Assembly: GCA_910579055.1 (NCBI GenBank)
Contig: CAJTSU010000185.1
Location: 1-6,403, forward strand
Length of the DNA: 6,403 nt
Origin: an uncultured Mailhella sp.
GTDB lineage: Bacteria; Desulfobacterota; Desulfovibrionia; Desulfovibrionales; Desulfovibrionaceae
Direction of reading: 5' to 3'
The notes beneath the pieces are model-generated. The model saw nothing but the letters and a program-made list of their open reading frames with translations, was not told the DNA's origin and made no database searches. A program made the translations under genes and the position numbers. Shown here piece after piece: positions 1-5,523 of this stretch. Positions within the stretch are counted from its first letter, which is position 1; each line of letters begins with the position of its first letter.

Positions 1-13
1 GTACGCCTTATAT

Positions 14-33
14 CCCCGCCCTGAAGAGCGGGG
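14..33. repeat. GC hairpin, IS200/IS605-end-like or terminator-like
   Basis: CCCCGC (14-19) pairs perfectly with GCGGGG (28-33) around an 8-base loop. From memory, the hairpin and its flanks (ATAT before, CTTTACGGCGCG after) resemble the subterminal hairpins found at ends of IS200/IS605 (TnpB-type) elements. No transposase lies in the window, so this could be the end of an element to the left, a remnant, or a simple terminator. The 13-mer GCTTTACGGCGCG at 33-45 recurs exactly at 986-998 inside another intergenic element, which favours a dispersed-element origin. Confidence 0.4.
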
Positions 34-101
34 CTTTACGGCGCGTTGAGGTAAAAAGCTCCGGGGCGCGGCTGTTCAGCGTGGTGTCGAGAATAACCCT
101 G

Positions 102-150
102 GCCGCCCGTGCCAAACAAAAATACACCTCCCGCAAGCGGTATCAACACT
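102..150 (-). promoter_or_regulatory. Promoter-like dispersed repeat, copy A
   Basis: Read on the minus strand, TTGATA (141-146) and TATTTT (119-124) are separated by 16 bases and followed by the conserved block GGCACGGGCGGC. The same arrangement occurs in copies B (2952-2999) and C (6233-6280). Copy A is the most diverged: it lacks one or more bases between the -10-like hexamer and the GC block, and its spacer is one base shorter. It lies just downstream of mntP and would fire leftwards out of the window. That it is an active promoter is inference from hexamer spacing and conservation. Confidence 0.45.
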
Positions 151-168
151 GTTCCCCACTTGAACAGT
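148..168 (-). terminator. Stem-loop downstream of mntP
   Basis: ACTGTTC and GAACAGT form a perfect 7-bp stem with a 7-base loop, starting about 10 bases after the mntP stop codon. No run of T follows on the minus strand, so it is not a classical intrinsic terminator. It may stabilise the 3' end. It overlaps the upstream edge of repeat copy A. Confidence 0.35.
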
Positions 169-178
169 TCTCCAGGGT

Positions 179-763
179 TTAGCCGCCAACTTGCGCAAAC
201 ACGCCGTGATCGAACAATATCCTGACGCCTATTCCGAGCAGGGCGGCTCCGCCGATGGCTCCGGCCCAGCAGCGCACGCAGCCGATCCGGCCAAGGCGTG
301 AACCAAGCAGCATGCCCCCCAGGCTGAACAGCGTACATGCCACGCCGATGATCAGGGCGGGAAGTGCGATGGGCATGTGCAGCAAAGAAAAGGAAAGCCC
401 CACGGCCAGGGCGTCGATGCTGGTGGCGATGGCCAGAAACAGCAGCGTCATGCCCGTAGTGGGATCTTTCGTCTTGACCTCTTCACCTGCGCCGCAAAGG
501 GCTTCGCGCAGCATGTTGATACCGACGAAGGCCAGCAGGGCAAAAGCGATCCAGTGATCCCACTGTTCAATGAGATGGCGCACGCTGAGGCCGAGCAGCC
601 AGCCCGCGGCCGGCATGACGGCCTGAAACAGACCGAAGGTCAGGGGCATGCGCGTCAGCTGGCTGAGCCTTGGCTTGCGCAGTGTGATGCCCGCAGTAAC
701 TGATACGGCCAGCGCATCCATGGACAGGGCCGCGGCCAGGGCGAGAAGTTCGAGGAAGGACAT
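179..763 (-). CDS. mntP: MntP family manganese efflux pump
   Basis: The 194-residue product is a small polytopic inner-membrane protein that matches MntP (YebN), which exports Mn2+ from the cytoplasm; the usual length is about 185-195. Two related halves are visible. The first has the membrane motif SMDALAVS (residues 14-21, Asp16) and the second has SIDALAVG (115-122, Asp117); these paired Asp segments are the family's hallmark. GLFQ...MP..GW (44-55) is also typical, and about six hydrophobic segments can be drawn. A charged loop (EEVKTKD, about 94-100) separates the halves. The ATG at 761-763 was chosen because the protein then begins directly with the first membrane helix, and GGAG lies 8 bases upstream. 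A longer in-frame start at 820 would add a Pro-rich stretch not seen in the family. The gene is divergent from rnj. MntP is often controlled by a Mn riboswitch or MntR; I see neither clearly, only the palindrome at 823-836. Confidence 0.93.
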   Translation of the reverse strand: MSFLELLALAAALSMDALAVSVTAGITLRKPRLSQLTRMPLTFGLFQAVMPAAGWLLGLSVRHLIEQWDHWIAFALLAFVGINMLREALCGAGEEVKTKDPTTGMTLLFLAIATSIDALAVGLSFSLLHMPIALPALIIGVACTLFSLGGMLLGSRLGRIGCVRCWAGAIGGAALLGIGVRILFDHGVFAQVGG

Positions 764-822
764 TGAAACTGCTCCGGAGTAGGGGGGGGATGCCGCTTCA
801 TGTACCGGAGGACGGCTCACCG

Positions 823-836
823 CACAAGCGCTTGTG
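823..836. promoter_or_regulatory. Perfect 14-bp palindrome in the mntP leader
   Basis: CACAAGCGCTTGTG is a perfect palindrome 60-73 bases upstream of the mntP start. A weak minus-strand promoter can be drawn just upstream: TGTACA at 875-880, an 18-base spacer, and TAGCAT at 851-856, each 4 of 6 to consensus. The palindrome would then fall around +8 to +21, a position suited to a repressor operator or a leader hairpin. The regulator is unknown, and the sequence does not match the MntR or Fur sites I know. Confidence 0.35.
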
Positions 837-971
837 ACTGCGCCCGAACTATGCTATTTTTTTCAAAAGTTGTTTGTACATCAGCAAATTCAGCATATCT
901 CCCAGTCTGATGACAAACCCCGCTTTGCGGAGTTTGCGCCGTCTGAGCCGCCAAAGCGGCTTGACGGAAGG

Positions 972-1037
972 CACGAAAATGGCTCGCTTTACGGCGCGGC
1001 AAAGCCGCGGCCCACTCGCAATTTTCGGGCTGCTGAC
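972..1037 (-). repeat. Dispersed intergenic element, short form
   Basis: On the minus strand this reads GTC-N2-CAG, then CGAAAATTGCGAG, a short GC stretch, then TGCCGCGCCGTAA followed by an ATTTTCG tail. The same blocks in the same order occur on the plus strand at 3661-3774. The 30-base tail blocks (972-1001 reversed and 3745-3774) match at 26 of 30 positions, and the 13-mer CGAAAATTGCGAG is identical. It is probably a small non-coding palindromic (REP/MITE-like) element. Confidence 0.5.
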
Positions 1038-1050
1038 TTTGTCGGCAGCC
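1028..1050 (+). terminator. Stem-loop in the rnj leader
   Basis: GGCTGC-T-GAC (1028-1037) pairs with GTC-G-GCAGCC (1041-1050) around a TTT loop. This gives a 10-bp stem with one T-G wobble, followed by only TTTCT. It could act as a weak terminator or leader attenuator, or simply be part of the adjoining dispersed element. Confidence 0.3.
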
Positions 1051-1053
1051 TTT

Positions 1054-1070
1054 CTCCGCCGCGGGCGGAG
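1054..1070. repeat. Perfect 7-bp stem-loop
   Basis: CTCCGCC (1054-1060) and GGCGGAG (1064-1070) pair perfectly around GCG. It is stacked three bases after the preceding hairpin, about 125 bases before rnj. Its role is unknown. Confidence 0.35.
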
Positions 1071-1195
1071 CTTTCATATGGTTGCCTGCCCCGGCGTCCG
1101 AACTCGCCGGCTGCGGGCGGTTTGCCGCATTTCGCAAAGACGACATTTTCAGCCGGAAGGCCGTCCCATACGGGGCATATATTCAAGGAGTTCCC

Positions 1196-2869
1196 ATGCC
1201 GGACAGGCATCTTACCATTACCCCGCTGGGGGGGCTTGGAGAAATAGGTCTGAACTGCCAGAAATGGGAGTGCGGACAGGGGGCCGTGCTGGTTGATTGC
1301 GGCCTCATGTTTCCCGATGATTCCCAAATGGGCGTGGATGTGGTCATTCCTCTGTTCAATTCCCTGTTCGCGGAAGGCGAACGCCCCCTGGGCGTGGTGC
1401 TGACCCACGGGCATGAAGACCATATCGGCGCGCTGCCCTGGATGATATCTCAATATAAGGGCATGCTGTCCACGCCTCTGCCCATTTACGGTTCGCCTTT
1501 CACGCTGGCTCTGGTGGAGCATAAGCTCACCGAACACGGTCTGCTGGATCGCGTGGTTTTGCGGGCCGTCGGCCCGCATGAACGGGTGCGGATCGGCAGT
1601 CTGGACTTTTTTTTCAGCCCGGTCTGCCACTCTATCCCGCAAGGTTACGCGCTGCTGGTGGACACTCCGGTGGGCAAGGTCATTCATACCGGCGACTTCA
1701 AGCTGGACAGGGAACCTTTGGGCGAAGCGTCCACGTTGTGTGAAGATATCGCGGCATTTGCCGGAGAAGAGGGCATCCGTCTGCTTTTGGCCGACTCCAC
1801 CAACGTGGAAGTGGAAGGCCATTCCAAGCCGGAACGGGAGGTGCGCGACACCCTGCGCGAACTTTTTTCGGAAGCGGAAGGGCGCATCTTTATCGCATTG
1901 TTCTCCAGCCATATTGACCGCGTGCGCATTGTGCTGGAGCTTGCGAAAGAGACAGGGCGATCCGTGCTGGTCAGCGGGCGCAGTCTGGCTTCCAACATTG
2001 AGAAGGCCGTGAATCTGGGCCTGCTGGAAAGGCCGGAACGGCTTTATACCGAGCAGGAAGGCCTGTCCGAGGCCGAAGCCTCGCGCACGGTGATTCTCGC
2101 CACCGGCACGCAGGGCGAGCCGCTTTCCGCCATGACCCGTATTGCCAATGGCGAACACCGCCAACTGGCCCTGCACGAAGGGGACACGGTGATCATGTCC
2201 TCCCGCGTGATCCCCGGCAACGCTCGCGCGGTTTCCCGCGTGGTGAACCAGATGTATCGGCAGGGGGCCAAGGTGTACCATGGGTCGTGGCGCACGATTC
2301 ATGCCACGGGGCACGCGTGCCGGGAAGAACTGCGGGCCATTCTTGAACTGGTGCAGCCGGAGTGGTTTATTCCCGTGCATGGGGAATACCGCAATCTTGC
2401 CCTGCACGCGCAGCTTGCCCGGGAATGCGGGGGTGAGCCTTCCCGCGCGCTGGTGCTGGAGGACGGGCATCCCTTTACCTTGACTCCCGATGACCTGGTG
2501 CTGGAAAAGCCCGTGCCCGTTGACTTTGTGCTGGTGGACGGCAAGGGCGTGGGCGATGTGGGGCGCCTGGTGCTCAAGGAACGCCGCATCCTCGGCAGTG
2601 AGGGGGTGGTTATTGTGGTTCTGGTCATTGCCGGAGATACGGGCGAAGTGTTGCACGGGCCGGAAATGATTTCGCGCGGCTTCGTCTTTGAGCAGCTGTA
2701 CGAACATGTGCTGGAAGATTCCAAATGTCTGGTGCTGGATCAGCTTGAGGATATGGCTCCCCACGAGTACGATCGTCTTCAGGAGCGCATACGTTCCAGC
2801 ATGCGCCGTTTTTTCCGCGACGTGCTGGGGCGTGATCCGGTTGTGCTGCCGGTGGTTTCCGTGGTCTGA
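1196..2869 (+). CDS. rnj: Ribonuclease J
   Basis: The 557-residue product matches RNase J, a cytoplasmic metallo-beta-lactamase/beta-CASP nuclease with 5'-3' exo- and endoribonuclease activity in mRNA decay and RNA maturation. The usual length is about 550-560, so it is complete. It starts with the family-typical LTITPLGGLGEIGLNC. Zinc motif HGHEDH lies at 71-76, a further metal His at 145 (CHSIPQG), and Asp167 in HTGDFK. The beta-CASP region includes ALFSSHIDRV (234-243) and TGTQGEP (303-309). The phosphate-binding HATGH (369-373) and the last metal His395 in PVHGEYRN are present, followed by the C-terminal domain (about 450-557). All catalytic residues I can check are intact. In HATGH a Thr replaces the commoner Ser, a mild variation. 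AAGGAG ends 5 bases before the ATG at 1196, which decides the start over a longer frame from 1082. The cheW gene follows on the same strand after 236 bases, with its own promoter candidate. Confidence 0.96.
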   Translation: MPDRHLTITPLGGLGEIGLNCQKWECGQGAVLVDCGLMFPDDSQMGVDVVIPLFNSLFAEGERPLGVVLTHGHEDHIGALPWMISQYKGMLSTPLPIYGSPFTLALVEHKLTEHGLLDRVVLRAVGPHERVRIGSLDFFFSPVCHSIPQGYALLVDTPVGKVIHTGDFKLDREPLGEASTLCEDIAAFAGEEGIRLLLADSTNVEVEGHSKPEREVRDTLRELFSEAEGRIFIALFSSHIDRVRIVLELAKETGRSVLVSGRSLASNIEKAVNLGLLERPERLYTEQEGLSEAEASRTVILATGTQGEPLSAMTRIANGEHRQLALHEGDTVIMSSRVIPGNARAVSRVVNQMYRQGAKVYHGSWRTIHATGHACREELRAILELVQPEWFIPVHGEYRNLALHAQLARECGGEPSRALVLEDGHPFTLTPDDLVLEKPVPVDFVLVDGKGVGDVGRLVLKERRILGSEGVVIVVLVIAGDTGEVLHGPEMISRGFVFEQLYEHVLEDSKCLVLDQLEDMAPHEYDRLQERIRSSMRRFFRDVLGRDPVVLPVVSVV

Positions 2870-2904
2870 GCCTTGTAACCCGGGCGGTGTTTTCATCAAG
2901 GCTC
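2868..2904 (+). terminator. Stem-loop overlapping the rnj stop codon
   Basis: GAGCCTTG (2868-2875, including the last two bases of the stop codon) pairs perfectly with CAAGGCTC (2897-2904) across a 21-base loop. No T tract follows, only TATTATAG. It may act as a 3'-end stabiliser or weak terminator; intrinsic termination is not assured. Confidence 0.35.
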
Positions 2905-2951
2905 TATTATAGTGTGGTGTTGATAAAATAAGCCCCTGTTGTAGAACCGTG

Positions 2952-2999
2952 TTGATGGCGTTGCGCGAGGCGTGTATTTTTACCACGGCACGGGCGGCA
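2952..2999 (+). promoter_or_regulatory. Promoter-like dispersed repeat, copy B (candidate cheW promoter)
   Basis: TTGATG (2952-2957), a 17-base spacer and TATTTT (2975-2980) form a plausible sigma70-type promoter, followed by the conserved GGCACGGGCGGC. Across the -10 and GC block (2971-3000) it matches copy C at 28 of 30 positions, while the spacers differ. A second GTGTTGAT lies 31 bases upstream (2919-2926), also preceded by TATTATAG, so the upstream part seems partly duplicated. Transcription would begin near 2987, giving cheW a leader of about 120 bases. Confidence 0.5.
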
Positions 3000-3105
3000 G
3001 CATCCGTTTTTCCGGGCCGTATTGATTGTCGTTGGCGGCGGCACCTCAAGTTTTTGCGTGTTGCGCCGAAATAGATTGTTGTTAACCCATGGAGGCGCTG
3101 TCATT

Positions 3106-3633
3106 ATGACCCAGACCCTTGCTCATCCCGCCCCGGAAGACGTTCAGGAAGCCGGAAGCCTAACACATCGTGCCAAACGCCAGGAAAAGGACGAAAACCT
3201 GATCCAGTTGGTTACTTTCCGGCTGGGTGATGAAGAGTTCGGCGTTAAAATCCTGGTAGTGAACGAAATTATCAGGCTTGTGCAAATCACTCAGGTGCCC
3301 AACGCGCCGGAATTCATTGAAGGCGTGATTAATCTGCGCGGCAAGGTATTGCCGGTGATGGGGCTGCGCAAGCGCTTCAACATGCCGGAAAAGGCGCTGG
3401 ACGATCATTCGCGCATCATCGTTATGGAACTGAACCACAATGTGGTGGGCTTTCTGGTGGACGCGGTGTCTGAAGTGTTGCGTATTCCCGAGAGCACGGT
3501 GGAACCCGCTCCGGCCGTGGTGGCGGGCGTTGGATCCGAATATATTGAAGGCGTGGGCAGACTGGATGATCGCCTGCTGATCCTGCTTGATCTGGAAGCG
3601 TTGCTCGGTAATCCCATGAATGAAGTGCATTAA
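3106..3633 (+). CDS. cheW: Chemotaxis coupling protein CheW
   Basis: The 175-residue product is a CheW-domain protein, the cytoplasmic adaptor that links methyl-accepting receptors to the kinase CheA. The domain spans about residues 31-168: LIQLVTFRLGDEEFGV (32-47), the strongly diagnostic GVINLRGKVLPV (73-84), and GFLVDAVSEVLRI (115-127). These are consistent with a full two-subdomain SH3-like fold. An extra N-terminal stretch of about 30 residues, polar and charged, is longer than in E. coli CheW. The ATG at 3106 was chosen because GGAGG lies 10 bases upstream and the extension from 3022 has no family resemblance. No cheA, cheR or receptor gene is adjacent, so this is an orphan cheW, possibly one of several paralogues. 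It is likely transcribed from repeat copy B. Confidence 0.95.
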   Translation: MTQTLAHPAPEDVQEAGSLTHRAKRQEKDENLIQLVTFRLGDEEFGVKILVVNEIIRLVQITQVPNAPEFIEGVINLRGKVLPVMGLRKRFNMPEKALDDHSRIIVMELNHNVVGFLVDAVSEVLRIPESTVEPAPAVVAGVGSEYIEGVGRLDDRLLILLDLEALLGNPMNEVH

Positions 3634-3660
3634 GCGCTTCCTGAACCTGGAGATTTTTCA

Positions 3661-3774
3661 GTCGACAGCTCGAAAATTGCGAGCAGGTGGCGGCGTATCT
3701 CGGCTCTCTTCACGCGTAAGGCGCTTTGCGCTGAAGGCTGAAGGTGCCGCGCCGTAAGGCGCGCGATTTTCGGG
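3661..3774 (+). repeat. Dispersed intergenic element, long form
   Basis: This has the same blocks as the element at 972-1037, in inverted orientation: GTC-N2-CAG, CGAAAATTGCGAG (3671-3683), and the tail TGCCGCGCCGTAA...ATTTTCG (3745-3774). About 50 extra bases separate the two blocks. Hairpins are present: GCTCG/CGAGC (3668-3684), GCGC-TTT-GCGC (3721-3731), and CGCGCC-GTAA-GGCGCG (3748-3763), the last with a GNRA-type tetraloop. It is non-coding. Confidence 0.5.
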
Positions 3775-3783
3775 GGTTGTCAT

Positions 3784-3826
3784 CATTCTGAGGGGAAGAA
3801 GCTTTGTGCTTCTTCCCCTCAGAATG
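3784..3826. terminator. Perfect 19-bp stem-loop between convergent genes
   Basis: Bases 3784-3802 (CATTCTGAGGGG followed by AAGAAGC) are exactly complementary to 3808-3826, with loop TTTGT. It sits 150 bases after the cheW stop and 20 bases after the stop of the minus-strand gene ending at 3847. A bidirectional terminator is the simplest reading. Neither side carries a T run, so termination may be Rho-assisted, or the stem may serve as a 3' stabiliser. Confidence 0.55.
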
Positions 3827-3846
3827 TGTGGAGCCATGCTCCCGAG

Positions 3847-5319
3847 TTATTGCTTCTTCATGATCAGACCCGCTGCGGCCTGTTCATTTTCCATGCGCTT
3901 GATGATGTCGCGGGTGGCGAAGGAGCCTACAGTAGCGCAGGCAATGTTGGCCAGAAGATCGATATGACCGCCGGTGGAGAGCTTGGCGAGGTTGACGCTC
4001 TTGTTGCCCTCCGCATCTTCAAAATGCCAGGCATTAACCTTGGTTCCGTCAAAGTCATCAATCACGATCTTGAAATAGCCGTTGGGACCAACAAACACGT
4101 TGTTGGCGCTGTCCAAAACCACTTCTTCCTTATTGGTGAGAAGGATTTCGTTCAGCTCTCCGCAAGAGGCTCAGGTGTCGGGGCGGGCCAGGAAGCGGGT
4201 ATCCGACGGCCATTCCTGCGGGTTCCTGATTTCATAGATGTCCCTGTACATGTCAAGGCTGACCTTGCCGTCCTGTACTGCGCCGCCGGGCTTGAGCATG
4301 GCCAGTTGTACGCTGATTTTCCCGTCGGAGGAATTGAGCTGCCATTTCGCCCGATCCGGAGCGCTGCTGGGGAGATAGTCCAGTGCGGCGGGGTCATCCA
4401 TGCCCTTGAAGGTCTTCTCCGCGGTCTTGCCGCTTTCTTCTGTGAGGCGCAGGGTTACTTCCGTGGGGGAAACCGCCAGCACATCAACTTTGGCCTTGCC
4501 CACCATAACATGATCGCCGGGAGCATAGGCTCCGGAAATGCGGGGCGCGGCGCTCAGCCAAATGCTGGTGAGGCTGGGCGTACCGAATTCCTTGACAGAG
4601 ATTTCGTCCATGCCCGCCTTTTCAGCGATGAAGTAGGACTGCCCGCTGGGATAGGTGGAGCTGGTAAAATAGGTATTGTGATACAGCGGGCCGGTTTCGT
4701 CCGCCGGAAGCGGATACCTGCCTTCAGGCAGGCCCAGTCCGTCGTTATACTTGCCGGAAGAGAAATCTTTCAGTGTGGGGCTGATGGCCACGGTGAAATT
4801 GGTGCCGTAATAATTGCCCGACGCCTTCATGATGCGCACGGTGTCGGAGTTTGCCGCGTTACCGTAGGGGTGCCCTTTGCTTGCCGTAAACTGGAGCAGC
4901 CGCGAGCCGTCCTCATGCAGTTTGAGTGATTCGCCCAGCTTGAGCTTGCGGTTTTTAACGATGATGTACTCGTACTGTTCATTGACCACCGGCTGACGCT
5001 TGCCGAGCATCACGACATCCAGCCCGGTCATGGTGCCGATGCTGCCGAGGCGGGAGGAGTAGTACAGCCCCTCCGGCGGGATAATGATTTTGCCGTTGTC
5101 GATGTAACTTTTGCGGATTACGACACCTTCATTGATGGTGCGTTTGCCGATGTAAAGATCCAGATCATAGGATTTGAAGCCGGGGACCTTGGCAATGATC
5201 GCCGCGGTTCGCGCCGGAGCCTGACACAGAGCGGATTCCGCGCCCTGTGCGCCGCAGACCGGAGAAAGAGCCGCAAGAGCCAGCCCTCCCGCCAGTAAAC
5301 CGAGAACATGGTTCTTCAT
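3847..5319 (-). CDS. Unrecognised exported protein with in-frame TGA (putative Sec-x-x-Cys selenoprotein, or interrupted gene)
   Basis: I do not recognise the family. Read through its one in-frame TGA, the gene encodes 490 residues. The ATG at 5319 has AGGAGG 7 bases upstream. The N-terminus (KNH, then a hydrophobic run to about residue 21, then CGAQGAES) is a Sec-type signal peptide, so the product should be periplasmic. SPVC is not a good lipobox. The mature part is rich in short beta-like stretches, Gly, Tyr and Lys (YDLDLYIGKR, KIIIPPEGLYYSS, NYYGTNFTVAISP), with no membrane helix. Codon 383 is TGA, followed by Ala-Ser-Cys386-Gly, then 104 more residues (GPNGYFKIVIDDFDG, NAWHFEDAEGN) ending in KKQ and TAA. 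The downstream codons look like those upstream. Other mature cysteines are Cys32 and Cys461. If TGA acts as stop, the product is 382 residues. A GTG at 4120-4122 with upstream AAGGA could restart the tail, but the tail has no start-like features of its own. Alternatives are a recent Cys-to-stop mutation or a sequencing error. Confidence 0.8.
4171..4173 (-). other. In-frame TGA in TGA-Ala-Ser-Cys context (candidate selenocysteine codon 383)
   Basis: The codons on the minus strand are ACC TGA GCC TCT TGC GGA GAG. The frame stays open for 107 codons beyond. A Cys codon (TGC/TGT) differs from TGA by one base, so an ancestral CxxC is natural. Downstream RNA structure is weak: CUCU/AGAG with loop UGCGG begins only 2-3 bases after the TGA, and a 5-bp stem GAGAG/CUUCUC-type with a 13-base loop starts about 10 bases after it. 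Neither resembles a classic bacterial SECIS, which has its apical loop roughly 16-37 bases downstream with a G at the loop start. Confidence 0.45.
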
Positions 5320-5410
5320 GAACAAGCCTCCTGTAAAAGGTTCATCCGGAGGCGGGATGCCCCCGGAACGGTACGCATGCATGCCACGCTTGCAACAATC
5401 CGCCGGCATC

Positions 5411-5440
5411 AGTATAACCTGACCGCGCTGGCTTCTTCCA
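5411..5440 (-). promoter_or_regulatory. Weak promoter candidate for the exported-protein gene
   Basis: On the minus strand, TATACT (5411-5416, 5 of 6 to the -10 consensus) is preceded after 18 bases by TGGAAG (5435-5440, 3 of 6 to the -35). It lies between the kbp terminator and the gene start, giving a leader of about 85 bases. The strong kbp terminator just upstream makes a separate promoter somewhere in 5320-5464 likely. Confidence 0.3.
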
Positions 5441-5464
5441 GCTGGAGCTTGAGCACCATTTTCC

Positions 5465-5498
5465 AAAAAAAGGCAGCCTGCCTTTGGGGCAGGCCGCC
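5465..5498 (-). terminator. Rho-independent terminator of kbp
   Basis: On the minus strand, GGCGGCCTGCC (5488-5498) pairs with GGCAGGCTGCC (5472-5482). This is an 11-bp stem with one G-U pair and loop CCAAA, followed immediately by seven T residues (5465-5471). It begins 26 bases after the kbp stop codon and is a textbook intrinsic terminator. Confidence 0.92.
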
Positions 5499-5523
5499 AA
5501 CAACCGTGAACGGCGCATTGCGC

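Larger units (their letters stand above)
764..1195. other. Divergent mntP-rnj intergenic region, palindrome-rich
   Basis: No gene is supported in these 432 bases. Bases 764-900 are the mntP leader side and include an AT-rich patch (851-900). Bases 905-1075 are a patchwork of short GC stems such as GCCGC-CAAA-GCGGC near 947-960, plus the dispersed element at 972-1037 and the hairpins at 1028-1050 and 1054-1070. Bases 1076-1195 are the rnj leader. I see no convincing rnj promoter; the TATATT at 1178-1183 lies too close to the start codon to be its -10. Confidence 0.6.

Noticed and set aside
764..900. Mn-sensing yybP-ykoY riboswitch upstream of mntP
   Set aside because: The conserved loop sequences of that riboswitch could not be placed in the leader; only a palindrome and a GC-rich ribosome-site region are visible.
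989..3049. Very long open frame (686 codons) on the minus strand opposite rnj
   Set aside because: It is an antisense shadow of a confidently identified RNase J gene. The composition is rich in His, Gln and Arg, with no recognisable domain, as expected from the reverse of a GC-rich coding strand.
2907..3104. Small proteins with similar sequence (CRPCR.KNTR motif) at 2907-3104 (-) and 6131-6328 (+)
   Set aside because: The peptide similarity comes from the shared non-coding promoter-like repeat. Copy A has an indel that breaks the frame, and neither has a ribosome site.
3847..4122. Independent small gene starting at GTG 4122
   Set aside because: It is in the same frame as, and contiguous with, the upstream gene past the TGA. 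The 16 sense codons before the GTG also look coding (CGELNEILLTNKEE). It is better treated as the C-terminal part of one gene, although restart from an AAGGA-preceded GTG cannot be excluded.
3826..4929. 367-codon open frame on the plus strand opposite the exported-protein gene
   Set aside because: It has no family resemblance and no ribosome site. The minus strand has a ribosome site, a signal peptide and plausible protein composition, so the plus frame is a shadow.
5375..5398. Sigma54-type promoter upstream of the exported-protein gene (TGGCATGCATGC)
   Set aside because: The GG is not followed at the required 10-base spacing by GC, so the -24/-12 pattern fails.
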